Assembly (NCBI GenBank): GCA_015068935.1
Contig: SVJO01000006.1
Span: forward strand, 1 to 62,218
Length of the DNA: 62,218 nt
Origin: Oscillospiraceae bacterium
GTDB taxonomy: Bacteria; Bacillota; Clostridia; UBA1381; UBA9506
Direction of reading: 5' to 3'
This document shows positions 46,186 through 54,029 of the stretch, piece after piece. The position numbers and the translations under genes were made by a program. The notes under the pieces were generated by a model. That model searched no databases, was not told where the DNA came from, and saw nothing but the letters and a program-made list of their open reading frames with translations. Position 1 is the stretch's first letter, and each line of letters begins with the position of its first letter.

Positions 46186-46629
46186 TTATGTCGCTTTACT
46201 TTCCAGATATACTGAAATATCATAGATAAACGAAAGTGCTAACAATGGAATACTTTTAATTGCGTATTTCTTTGCTTCGGAAGCGTTAGCGATTGGAAAT
46301 TCTTCAATTTTGTTTTCGTCGTCAGGGTGTATAATATAGAAATTCCAAAGTATAAGGGACACTCCCGCTTTCTTCCAATAGGTTTTATAGTGATTTGACA
46401 TATTATGTTTGATGTCTGTTTTCCTTGTTGTTCGTTTTACAATGCTGTCTATTCTTTTTACAAGCATAGAACATTCTTCAAAAGTGTCAGCACTTTCCGC
46501 TTTATCAATAATTTTTCTTATTTTATCAATAACAGATATGATATATATATTTTCTTCTGTTGATAATTCTTCCATAGGAAGTAAAGACTTGACTTCTTCT
46601 ATGCAAGATTTTATTTCTTCAATTTTCAT
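46186..46629 (-). CDS. Unknown helical protein, first gene of operon
   Basis: The 147-residue protein starts with a Glu/Lys-rich coiled region and contains an apolar segment AGVSLILWNFYIIHP and a second one near the C-terminus (IKSIPLLALSFIYDISV). It is homologous to the last gene of the same operon (44135-44623). Function unknown. It is preceded by leader 1 and promoter TTGATT-TATAAT. Confidence 0.7.
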   Translation of the reverse strand: MKIEEIKSCIEEVKSLLPMEELSTEENIYIISVIDKIRKIIDKAESADTFEECSMLVKRIDSIVKRTTRKTDIKHNMSNHYKTYWKKAGVSLILWNFYIIHPDDENKIEEFPIANASEAKKYAIKSIPLLALSFIYDISVYLESKAT

Positions 46630-46635
46630 CTCATA

Positions 46636-46702
46636 TAATACAGGAAACGCCGAAAGCCTGTATGTTCTCCTTTTTCATTTATTTTTGTGTCGGCGTTTGC
46701 TT
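46636..46702 (-). promoter_or_regulatory. Bistable translational leader 1
   Basis: In minus-strand order: arm A, AAACGCCGA (46698-46690); Shine-Dalgarno AAAAAGGAGA (46675-46666); arm B, ATACAGG (46663-46657); arm A', TCGGCGTTT (46653-46645); arm B', CCTGTAT (46644-46638); start codon at 46629. A-A' is a perfect 9-bp helix that puts the ribosome site in its loop. B-B' is a 7-bp hairpin that brings the ribosome site to within about 10 bases of the start codon; without it the distance is about 36 bases. Confidence 0.75.
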
Positions 46703-46751
46703 CTATATATATGAAGCACGCTTGCAAGCATTTTTTGAACTTCACAAAAAC

Positions 46752-46780
46752 ATTATAACACAAAAATCAAAATAAATCAA
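46752..46780 (-). promoter_or_regulatory. Promoter of the five-gene unknown operon
   Basis: On the minus strand TTGATT (46780-46775) and TATAAT (46757-46752) are 17 bases apart. A TTCCG palindrome lies 9 bases upstream of the -35. Confidence 0.8.
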
Positions 46781-46789
46781 GTTTTTACA

Positions 46790-46805
46790 TTCCGACTAAT
46801 CGGAA
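46790..46805. promoter_or_regulatory. TTCCG-N6-CGGAA palindrome, site 3
   Basis: TTCCGACTAATCGGAA is 9 bases upstream of the minus-strand operon's -35 element and about 83 bases before the restriction-modification operon promoter. Confidence 0.7.
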
Positions 46806-46876
46806 GTTTTATAAAGCACAAAGTTTATACATCTAAATTATTAGTTTTGAAAGAAAAATAAAAAGTTTAGAAAATT

Positions 46877-46917
46877 AAAGCGTAAAAATTGACTTTTTAC
46901 GCTTTATGTGTTATAAT
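46877..46917 (+). promoter_or_regulatory. Promoter of the regulator-mod-res operon with 12-bp operator
   Basis: TTGACT (46889-46894) and TATAAT (46912-46917) have a 17-base spacer. A perfect inverted repeat, AAAGCGTAAAAA (46877-46888) and TTTTTACGCTTT (46894-46905), brackets the -35 element, so a bound protein would block RNA polymerase. Confidence 0.7.
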
Positions 46918-46936
46918 GACTAATGAGGTGATGAAG

Positions 46937-47152
46937 ATGTTTAATTATCAACCGTTGGAAATATTACTTGTTCAGCACTCTATGACAAAGAAACAGTTGA
47001 AAGAAGAATTGAATTTATCTTCGGCAACTGTCGCAAAGTTCAGTAAAAACGAATATGTCAGTATGGAAGTGCTTGATAAAATCTGTAAGCGGTTTAATTG
47101 CACATTAAATGATATAGCACGATATGAAAGTGAGGAACGGAACAATGGCTAA
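46937..47152 (+). CDS. Small Cro/C1-type regulator, possible controller protein
   Basis: The 71-residue protein is one helix-turn-helix domain (SMTKKQLKEELNLSSATVAKF) with the C-terminal segment VLDKICKRFNCTLNDIARYE found in small Cro-like proteins that precede restriction-modification genes. It overlaps mod by 8 bases and its promoter has a -35-centred palindrome. Autoregulation and control of the restriction operon are inferred. The ATG at 46937 follows GAGGTG at 6 bases. Confidence 0.8.
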   Translation: MFNYQPLEILLVQHSMTKKQLKEELNLSSATVAKFSKNEYVSMEVLDKICKRFNCTLNDIARYESEERNNG

Positions 47153-48824
47153 TCTTTCACAAATAAAAAGACAGCGTTTGATTGACTTCCTTAATAAGAT
47201 AAGAGAAGAACACAGAGAGGACGACACAGCGTTAATCGCTATCAATGAAATTGAAAGCGAGTTGAACGATAAGAAATACGGTCTTGTCTGGGAAGAACAT
47301 CAAGAACAAGTTGATGTTGAAATGCTGACAAAAGTTCCTGTTTTTTCCGAACAGGCGGACAAAGAAATTACGGCAGATGAAACGCTTCCGTATAACTTCT
47401 TATTAGAGGGCGACAATCTGCACAGTTTGAAACTTCTTGAAAAGACACATAAGGGCAAGATTGATGTTATCTATATTGACCCACCATATAACACAGGCAA
47501 CAAAGATTTTACATATAACGATATTATTGTCGGAAGCGAAGACACATTCAAACATAGTAAATGGTTATCTTTTATTGAAAAGAGATTAAGTATTGCACAA
47601 TCTTTACTTTCAATGAATGGTGTTATCTTTATTAGTATTGATGATAACGAATACGCAAATCTTAAATTGTTATGCGACAGCGTTTTCGGAGAACAAAATT
47701 TTATTGCGAATATATGTCGGCAGGCAATTAAAGGTGGTAGCAGGGCTCATAATATAAAATCAGTTCACGATTATGTTTTGATATATGCTAAAAACATAAG
47801 TTCTTTAACTGAATTTACAGGCTTTGAGAAAGAAGAAATGTCTTTACCTTTGCAAGATGAAAAAGGAATGTATGCAAAAGGAAGAGAATTAAATAAATGG
47901 GGTGCTGGCTCTCGCAGAGAGGATTCACCGACAATGTATTTTGCAATAAAAGGTCCGAATGGCGAAGAAGTCTATCCAATAAGAAATGACGGTAGCGATG
48001 GACGGTGGCGTTGGGGTAAAAAGAAAATGCTTGAAGCCGTTGAAAACAACGATGTCATTTTTGAAAAGAGAGATAACGGAACATATATTGTATATGAAAA
48101 AGTTAGAGGTAATAAAAGCACTACTACACAATTTACAACTTGGTTTGCTGATAGTTATATAAATGCAAAAGGAAGTGAAAGTCTTAAAAAGATATTCAAT
48201 ACAATGATGTCGGTTTTTGATTATGCGAAACCTGTTGAATTAGTGCAACACTTAATTTTTATGAGTAATCATAAGAATTGCACCGTGCTTGACTTCTTCG
48301 CTGGCTCTGGAACAACGGCACAGGCGGTAATGGAATTAAACGCCGAAGATAACGGCGACAGAAAATTCATTCTCTGCACGAATAACGAAAACGGCATTTG
48401 TGAAGATATTACATATCAGCGAATTAAAACCGTTATCACAGGAAAGCGAAAGGACGGCTCCGACTATTCGGACGGAATTTCCGCAAATCTCAAATATTAC
48501 AAAACGGACTTTATTGACAAGACTTCCGAAGATGAAGAATATTCCGTAGGCGAAGAATTATTGAAACATATCGCTGAAATGGTGCAGTTAGAATATGCTG
48601 TCCGATTAGACGGAAAAAATTATGTGCTTCTCCTTTCGGACGAAGAAGCCGACACATTTATTGCAGATGATGAAAAGTTGTCGGCGTGTTCGGCGGTTTA
48701 TGTTTCAACTGCAGTTCTGCTGACGGCGGAACAAGAAAAGAAACTGTCCGAACTTGGCATAGCGATTTTCGTTATTCCCGATTACTATTTTGAAAACGAA
48801 TTGTTGGAGGTGGGCGAAAGATGA
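47145..48824 (+). CDS. mod: Type III restriction-modification methyltransferase (Mod)
   Basis: The 559-residue protein is an N6-adenine methyltransferase of beta type: the catalytic motif DPPYNTG is at residues 112-118 and the SAM-binding motif DFFAGSGT follows at 383-390. The region between holds the target-recognition part. The N-terminus (about 80 residues) and the C-terminal extension match Type III Mod subunits. The start ATG is at 47145 with GAGG upstream. It overlaps res by 4 bases, typical of Mod-Res operons. Its DNA target cannot be read from sequence. Confidence 0.93.
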   Translation: MANLSQIKRQRLIDFLNKIREEHREDDTALIAINEIESELNDKKYGLVWEEHQEQVDVEMLTKVPVFSEQADKEITADETLPYNFLLEGDNLHSLKLLEKTHKGKIDVIYIDPPYNTGNKDFTYNDIIVGSEDTFKHSKWLSFIEKRLSIAQSLLSMNGVIFISIDDNEYANLKLLCDSVFGEQNFIANICRQAIKGGSRAHNIKSVHDYVLIYAKNISSLTEFTGFEKEEMSLPLQDEKGMYAKGRELNKWGAGSRREDSPTMYFAIKGPNGEEVYPIRNDGSDGRWRWGKKKMLEAVENNDVIFEKRDNGTYIVYEKVRGNKSTTTQFTTWFADSYINAKGSESLKKIFNTMMSVFDYAKPVELVQHLIFMSNHKNCTVLDFFAGSGTTAQAVMELNAEDNGDRKFILCTNNENGICEDITYQRIKTVITGKRKDGSDYSDGISANLKYYKTDFIDKTSEDEEYSVGEELLKHIAEMVQLEYAVRLDGKNYVLLLSDEEADTFIADDEKLSACSAVYVSTAVLLTAEQEKKLSELGIAIFVIPDYYFENELLEVGER

Positions 48825-51040
48825 TAAATTTACCGAACGGACTTTTTGACTTTCAAGAAGCGTGTTCTTTGTTTCTGGTTGATAAGGTCGGTTTGCAGGA
48901 CAGCAAGCAGACAATCACGGTTAAAGCACCGACAGGGGCAGGAAAAACGGTTATCTTGATTGACTTCATTGATAAATTCCTTTCTTCCGTCAATTCAAAC
49001 ACCGCTTTTATCTGGCTGTGTCCTGGAAAGGGCGACCTTGAAGAACAAAGCCGACAGAAGATGATTTCACTTCTTCCGAACAGACGGACAAACACGCTTA
49101 ATGACGCTCTGCTCTCTGGGTTTGAAGCAGGAAGCACGACCTTTATAAATTGGGAACTGATAACCAAAAAAGGAAATAAGGCGATAAGCGACACCGAAAA
49201 GAAAAATCTTTATGACCGTATCGCAGAGGGAAACCGCAAAAAAATTACATATATAATTATTGTAGATGAAGAACATTCAAACGATACGAAAAAGGCGAAT
49301 GACATCATCAATGCGTTCTCGGCGAAAAATATTATTCGTGTGTCGGCGACAGCAAAGGAAAACAAGCTTTACGAATTTTACGAGATTGACGAAATTGATG
49401 TTATTTCTTCGGGACTTATCACAAAGGCGTTATATATCAATGAAGATGTTGAATATGACGGCGAACTTGAAAGCGAATACGGCTATCTGCTTGAAATCGC
49501 TGACAAGAAGCGTAAGCAGATTGCACAGGCGTATTCGCTGCAAGACGGAAAAGCAAAGACAATACGCCCACTTGTGATTATTCAATTTCCAAATTCTTCG
49601 GACAGGCTTGTTGAAGCCGTTGAAAAGAAACTTGAAGAAATGAACTACACCTATAAAAATCAAATGGTGGCGAAATGGTTTTCCGACCAAAAGGAAAATC
49701 TGGACGGAATCACCGAACTAAACGCAACGCCGATTTTTCTCTTGATGAAACAGGCGATTGCGACAGGCTGGGACTGTCCTCGTGCGAAAATTCTCGTTAA
49801 GCTCCGTGAGAATATGGCGGAAGATTTTGAGATACAGACAATCGGGCGACTTCGCCGTATGCCAGAAGCAAAGCACTATGACATTGATATTCTGGACTTC
49901 TGCTATCTCTTTACCTTTGACGAAAAATACAAAGAGGGTATCAAACTTGCAATGTCGCAGGCTTTTGAAACAAAGCGAGTTTTCCTAAAAGACAAGTGCA
50001 AGGTATTCACGCTTGAAAAACAATACCGTGATAAAGATGTCGGCGGACTTGGCGAAAGAGAAACCTTTAAACAGATTTACAAATTCCTTGTTGATAAATA
50101 TAAACTCTCTGGAAACAAGCAGGAAAACCGTTTGCGTTTAGAGGGTGCAGGTTATAATTTCAATGAAAAGATAATCGGTAAAATGCTTGAAGGTAAGTTC
50201 ATCACAACCGACAGCGTATTTTCCGAACAGGCGGAACACTACCGCCAGACTACAAGAACGGTCAATACACATAAGCACGGTATTGAACTTCTGCACTCGG
50301 TTGATGTTCTTAAATCAACAATCGGAATGACAACACAGAAAACAAAGGTAATTCTTGAACGCTTATTCCGTAAGAGTGTTGCAGTTCCGAATAAGTTGTT
50401 ATCTCTGGGAACGGCGGAGTATTACGCTTTCGTTATCAACAACGAACACAAACTAAAAAGCGACTTCCGAGAAGCCGTTGCAATGACAGGTGTTCAACAA
50501 AGTTTAGTCTTTGCACCAAAGACGGCAACATTCCGAATACCCGAACAGGAACTATACAGATACGACAGCACCGAAACAGATGTTGAAGAATTTATCAGCA
50601 ACGCCTACAAAGATTATTCTTCGGCTATGATAGTTGAGGGAATACGGTCAAAGAGTGAAAGACTTTTTGAACGCTACTGTGAAGAACAAGAAGATATTGA
50701 ATGGGTTTATAAGAACGGCGACACAGGACAACAATACTTCTCCGTTTGTTATATGGGTGTAATGAATAAACAATGGCTTTTCTACCCCGATTATATCGTG
50801 AAGAAAACGAACGGCGACATCTGGATAATTGAAACCAAAGGCGGAGAAATTGGAAACCAGAGTAAGAACATTGATAACCAAGTTGAAAACAAGTTCGCTT
50901 CGTTCAAGCAATACGCCGAGAAGCACGGTATCAAATGGGGTTTTGTGCGTGATAAGAACGATAAGCTCTACATCAATAATTCCGAATACACGGACGATAT
51001 GGCAACGGAACATTGGAAGCCGTTGAAAGACAATTTTTAA
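48821..51040 (+). CDS. res: Type III restriction enzyme Res subunit
   Basis: The 739-residue protein combines a superfamily 2 helicase with a nuclease. Helicase motifs: APTGAGKT (residues 36-43), DEEH (149-152), SAT near 175, and GRLRRMP (342-348). The C-terminal nuclease shows YPDYIVKK and IWIIETKG, the PD-ExK pattern. It is shorter than many Res proteins (about 900-1000), but the motifs are complete. It works with Mod as a DNA restriction complex. Confidence 0.92.
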   Translation: MINLPNGLFDFQEACSLFLVDKVGLQDSKQTITVKAPTGAGKTVILIDFIDKFLSSVNSNTAFIWLCPGKGDLEEQSRQKMISLLPNRRTNTLNDALLSGFEAGSTTFINWELITKKGNKAISDTEKKNLYDRIAEGNRKKITYIIIVDEEHSNDTKKANDIINAFSAKNIIRVSATAKENKLYEFYEIDEIDVISSGLITKALYINEDVEYDGELESEYGYLLEIADKKRKQIAQAYSLQDGKAKTIRPLVIIQFPNSSDRLVEAVEKKLEEMNYTYKNQMVAKWFSDQKENLDGITELNATPIFLLMKQAIATGWDCPRAKILVKLRENMAEDFEIQTIGRLRRMPEAKHYDIDILDFCYLFTFDEKYKEGIKLAMSQAFETKRVFLKDKCKVFTLEKQYRDKDVGGLGERETFKQIYKFLVDKYKLSGNKQENRLRLEGAGYNFNEKIIGKMLEGKFITTDSVFSEQAEHYRQTTRTVNTHKHGIELLHSVDVLKSTIGMTTQKTKVILERLFRKSVAVPNKLLSLGTAEYYAFVINNEHKLKSDFREAVAMTGVQQSLVFAPKTATFRIPEQELYRYDSTETDVEEFISNAYKDYSSAMIVEGIRSKSERLFERYCEEQEDIEWVYKNGDTGQQYFSVCYMGVMNKQWLFYPDYIVKKTNGDIWIIETKGGEIGNQSKNIDNQVENKFASFKQYAEKHGIKWGFVRDKNDKLYINNSEYTDDMATEHWKPLKDNF

Positions 51041-51079
51041 CGAAAAATTATTATTATAAGAATTTAAGGAGATTTTATT

Positions 51080-51628
51080 ATGGCTATTGATTATGTATTT
51101 TGGCTCACGGAAGATAATTCGGAAAGAGTGGCACAGTTTTTCGCTGAAAAAATCAGCAAGAAATTCCGTTCTCTCGGCTTTTATTCTGTTCCTATGAGAA
51201 TAACGGAAGATTTTACTTTGACAGATTATAACGAAGCAGAGTATGAAGCATTTAATGATTTTAGGTCAAATGCGATTATCGCTGCAAGTCTTGAAGCGAT
51301 AGAGAAAGACGAAAAATCAACCGATACAGAAAACGGAAACGATACAATAAATTATCAAAAAATTTCTGTTGGTGCTCCGAAAGAAGATGATAGTCCGACC
51401 GAAAAACGCCTAAAAGAGTATTTGCAGGAATATTATGACGAACACCCGACATTATTTGAACATATACCGATTAAAAAAGGTCAAGTTTGCCTACTTGTTA
51501 ATTGCCGTCAATCACATCTTTCCGACATTAAAAAGTTTATGAAATACGAAAGAATAAAATATACGCATATTACCGAGTGGTTAAATAATGATTATTTTCC
51601 ACCGAAATATACGGAAGTTATCAAATAA
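51080..51628 (+). CDS. Unknown protein downstream of res
   Basis: The 182-residue protein is acidic in its middle (TDTENGNDTIN) and has mixed alpha/beta character. It starts 39 bases after res with AAGGAG and is probably in the same operon, so a role tied to restriction is possible but unsupported by motif. Confidence 0.65.
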   Translation: MAIDYVFWLTEDNSERVAQFFAEKISKKFRSLGFYSVPMRITEDFTLTDYNEAEYEAFNDFRSNAIIAASLEAIEKDEKSTDTENGNDTINYQKISVGAPKEDDSPTEKRLKEYLQEYYDEHPTLFEHIPIKKGQVCLLVNCRQSHLSDIKKFMKYERIKYTHITEWLNNDYFPPKYTEVIK

Positions 51629-51631
51629 TTA

Positions 51632-51647
51632 TTCCGTTTAATTGGAA
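51632..51647. promoter_or_regulatory. TTCCG-N6-TGGAA palindrome, site 4
   Basis: TTCCGTTTAATTGGAA is 4 bases after the stop of the 51080 gene. One base differs from the symmetric form. The 330 bases from 51640 to 51960 otherwise hold only short decayed-looking frames, a terminator and the next promoter. Confidence 0.55.
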
Positions 51648-51841
51648 TATTCTAAACCGCTTTTGAATATAATGTATTATGGAAGCCTGAACAACTTCCA
51701 TATCTTTTCTCATAATATTCAATGCCTTTCTGGTGTTAAGGCAGAAAAATGGGTAGGAATAAGAGAGGTCGGAAATAAAAGGGTTTAGAAATGAATTTAC
51801 TCGCCCGAAAGGGCGGTTAAATAAAAATGGTAGGAATAATG

Positions 51842-51880
51842 AAAAAAGCACTCACGGACAATGTTTCGTGAGTGCTTTTT
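51842..51880. terminator. Bidirectional terminator after the restriction operon
   Basis: AAAAAGCACTCACG pairs with CGTGAGTGCTTTTT around a 10-base loop. Confidence 0.9.
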
Positions 51881-51883
51881 ATT

Positions 51884-51937
51884 TTCCGACTAAACGGAAT
51901 GATAAAATTTGACTTTTTCGCTTTTTTATGTTATAAT
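51884..51937 (+). promoter_or_regulatory. Promoter with TTCCG palindrome (site 5) for the 51970 gene
   Basis: TTCCGACTAAACGGAA (51884-51899) lies 9 bases before TTGACT (51909-51914); TATAAT is at 51932-51937 (17-base spacer). The 9-base spacing equals that at site 3. The core promoter sequence closely resembles the one before the Cro-like regulator. Confidence 0.72.
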
Positions 51938-51969
51938 ATTAGTATCAAATATGAAAGTAGGTGTTTTCA

Positions 51970-52947
51970 TTGACAGAAAACAATAATTTATTCGGCGAGA
52001 ATATTTTTGAATATGATATTTACGAGTTGGCGAATTGGATATACAGATGTAAATACAAATATGTAAATATAAAAACCAAAGCGGAAAAAGCTGAAGCGGA
52101 GAAATTTATTTCCGATTGGTTGGAGCATAGAGAACGGCACAAAGAATTTTACGACAGCGACACATACCAAGAAGCGTTGATTGCTTCAAACTACAAAAGA
52201 CCGATTATTTACGCAAAGCACGGAAAGAAAAGGGTTGATATTTCCGAATTAGTCTATCCCGACAGAATGGCATGGACGGGAACGCTCCCCACGCTTTCAA
52301 CGGCAAATGCTGATGAATTTGCGGAAATCTTGAAAAACAATGTTGCGGAAACGGTTGATAATTATTTTGAATTGATTGAACATTGTTTCCACACACCGAC
52401 AGACTATAAAGAAAACATTGATAATATGCTAAAAACCTTTTTCAAGGAAAGTTATGTTTTACTTGATCTTGTTTCGCTTCCGAAGAATACCGACATTTCA
52501 AAACTGACGAAAGATGAAATGCTTGATATTCTCAAAAAACAAGTTCGCCCGAAAGGATATTATCTTAAAAAGGCGACACCGAAAACAAAGAGAAAATCTT
52601 ATGTTGAACAGTTTAAGGAATTTGAAATTTCCAAATCAACATATTTTGATTGGAAGAATGAAACAAAGGAAGAAAGGGACTACGACAAAAAGTTTATCGT
52701 TTCTCTGGGACTTATGCTCGGACTTCCGATTGATGAATTTGAAAAGTTGCTGAACTTCAACGGCTACACGGTTAATTTTAGTCGCCGACAGTTTGACGAA
52801 ATTGTTTGTAATGCTGTTTGTGTCGGCTTCTCTTTTGAATATGTGCAAATTCTTATTGATAAGGCAAACGCCGAACTTGAAAAGAAGCACGGCAAGAGTT
52901 GCGGTAAAATTCCGCAGTTAAAACGCAACAAAAAGAAAACGAAATAA
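51970..52947 (+). CDS. Unknown protein with C-terminal HTH-like domain
   Basis: The 325-residue protein starts at TTG 51970 with AGGTG 6 bases upstream. The N-terminal 200 residues are helical and charged. The C-terminal 110 residues (STYFDWKNETKEERDYDK, then FIVSLGLMLGLPIDEFEKLL and FNGYTVN) match the helical core seen at the end of some Firmicutes XRE-like proteins of unknown function. It could act as a regulator; this is inferred. Confidence 0.55.
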   Translation: MTENNNLFGENIFEYDIYELANWIYRCKYKYVNIKTKAEKAEAEKFISDWLEHRERHKEFYDSDTYQEALIASNYKRPIIYAKHGKKRVDISELVYPDRMAWTGTLPTLSTANADEFAEILKNNVAETVDNYFELIEHCFHTPTDYKENIDNMLKTFFKESYVLLDLVSLPKNTDISKLTKDEMLDILKKQVRPKGYYLKKATPKTKRKSYVEQFKEFEISKSTYFDWKNETKEERDYDKKFIVSLGLMLGLPIDEFEKLLNFNGYTVNFSRRQFDEIVCNAVCVGFSFEYVQILIDKANAELEKKHGKSCGKIPQLKRNKKKTK

Positions 52948-53017
52948 TTATTATTTTAATAATTTAGATTTAATATTTGTGCAATACATAAAATATAAGT
53001 AATTTTATTCTAATTAC

Positions 53018-53271
53018 TTGATAAAAAATTAAAGTTGTGGTATAATATGTGTGCTACAACTTTAAATTTTTTATAAAACACACAAAACTGAATAACATTT
53101 CGTATAAGAGGTACGCTATTGTAAAAAGCGTACGCTCTTGTTTCATCATTCTCTTATATAGAAATGTTATAAGTGTGTATGATTTAAAGTGTGTAGCAAC
53201 CTTTTGAAACGGAGAGTTTGTGCGTTTTTTGGTGCGTGGCTCTACCGCAAGGTTGGCTACGCACTTTTTTT
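53018..53271 (+). promoter_or_regulatory. Long structured leader with attenuator before the SLOG gene
   Basis: Promoter: TTGATA (53018-53023) and TATAAT (53041-53046), 17-base spacer. A long stem pairs ATAACATTTC (53092-53101) with GAAATGTTAT (53161-53170) and TATAAGAG with CTCTTATA, with an inner GTACGCT stem. A terminator at 53232-53271 pairs GTGCGTGG with TACGCAC around a GCAA loop and ends in seven T. An alternative pairing, GTAGCAACCTT (53193-53203) with AAGGTTGGCTAC (53249-53260), would disrupt it. The rest of the 340-base gap is noncoding. Tiny frames (ATG-ATT-TAA type) lie inside. Confidence 0.6.
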
Positions 53272-53287
53272 ATTTAGGAGAATGATT

Positions 53288-53785
53288 ATGGAAGAACCAA
53301 AAAGAATGCATAGGTGCTGTTTTACAGGACATAGACCAGAAAAATTAAATATGTCCGAAAGTGAAGTCAAAGAAAGATTAAAAAAGGCTATCAGAGAAGC
53401 AATAAAAGACGGCTTCACAACATTTATAACAGGAATGGCTCGTGGCGTTGATATGTGGGCAGGCGAAATTGTCCTTGAAGAACGAAAAGATAATGATAGA
53501 ATTAAACTGATTTGTGCTTCTCCATTTGAAAGTTTTGAAAAATCTTGGGATATTGTAGAAAAAAAACGATATAACAAAATAATGGAACAGGCTGATTATG
53601 TAAAATTTGTTTGCGAACACTATTCAAGAAGTTGTTTTCAAATACGAAACTGTTTTATGGTTGATAATTCCGCAAGAGTTATTTCTGCATATAACGGCGA
53701 AAAAGGCGGAACAAGAAACACAATCAAATATGCTACAAGTAAAAATGTTGATGTTGTAAATATATTTGATGAAAGATACGCATAA
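53288..53785 (+). CDS. SLOG-family (DUF1273-like) protein
   Basis: The 165-residue protein has the signature CCFTGHRPEKL near its N-terminus, TTFITGMARGVDMWAGEIV, and a final NSARVISAYNGEKGGTRNTI, all typical of SLOG/YpsA-type nucleotide-binding Rossmann proteins often found on phages and elements. It may sense or bind a nucleotide-derived ligand. The ATG at 53288 is 7 bases after AGGAG; an in-frame GTG upstream would extend through the attenuator and is not used here. Confidence 0.8.
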   Translation: MEEPKRMHRCCFTGHRPEKLNMSESEVKERLKKAIREAIKDGFTTFITGMARGVDMWAGEIVLEERKDNDRIKLICASPFESFEKSWDIVEKKRYNKIMEQADYVKFVCEHYSRSCFQIRNCFMVDNSARVISAYNGEKGGTRNTIKYATSKNVDVVNIFDERYA

Positions 53786-53824
53786 AAACGAAAATATAAT
53801 TATTTTAATTTTTTCAATATTATT

Positions 53825-53857
53825 AAAGAGTGCATATTTTATGTGCTCTTTTTTTAT
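53825..53857 (+). terminator. Terminator after the SLOG gene
   Basis: AAAGAGTGCATA pairs with TATGTGCTCTTT and is followed by a run of T. Confidence 0.85.
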
Positions 53858-53859
53858 TT

Positions 53860-53882
53860 TACACAGTATTTATACACAGCAT
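53860..53882 (+). repeat. Right arm-type repeat, copy 1
   Basis: TACACAGTATTTATACACAG resembles the left arm repeat at 38345. Confidence 0.6.
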
Positions 53883-53913
53883 TATTCAAAGTGTAAAAAT
53901 ACTGTTTCTATTT

Positions 53914-53935
53914 TACACAGTATATTACACAATAC
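53914..53935 (+). repeat. Right arm-type repeat, copy 2
   Basis: TACACAGTATATTACACAAT resembles the left repeat. An inverted related copy (GTGTAAAAATACTGT) lies at 53891-53905. A cluster of sites near the recombination point suits an integrase arm region. Confidence 0.6.
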
Positions 53936-53941
53936 TTAAAC

Positions 53942-53971
53942 AAAAAGAACACCCCGAAAGGTGCTCTTTTC
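53942..53971. terminator. Terminator at the right end of the element
   Basis: AAAGAACACC pairs with GGTGCTCTTT (one mismatch) around CCGAAA, with A- and T-runs. It may end the rubrerythrin transcript now that the original terminator is 16 kb away. Confidence 0.8.
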
Positions 53972-54029
53972 AAAATTATTTTTATACTAATTTTTTCGCC
54001 AAAACCTTGATTTTTAGCGGTTTTAAGCA

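Noticed and set aside
45458-46702. A classical H-type pseudoknot in the leaders
   Set aside because: Arms A' and B' have no base between them, so the loop crossing the 9-bp A-A' stem would have zero length. The two helices are better read as alternatives.
46099-46702. The 67-base duplication as a CRISPR array
   Set aside because: There are only two exact copies, they are separated by a coding gene of normal composition, and no cas genes are present.
51621-51851. 76-codon minus-strand frame after the restriction operon
   Set aside because: Composition is low-complexity Phe/Leu and no ribosome site is seen; it may be a relic but cannot be supported.
53189-53287. N-terminal extension of the SLOG protein from a GTG
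   Set aside because: It would translate through the terminator hairpin, whereas an ATG at 53288 has an ideal ribosome site and matches the family start.
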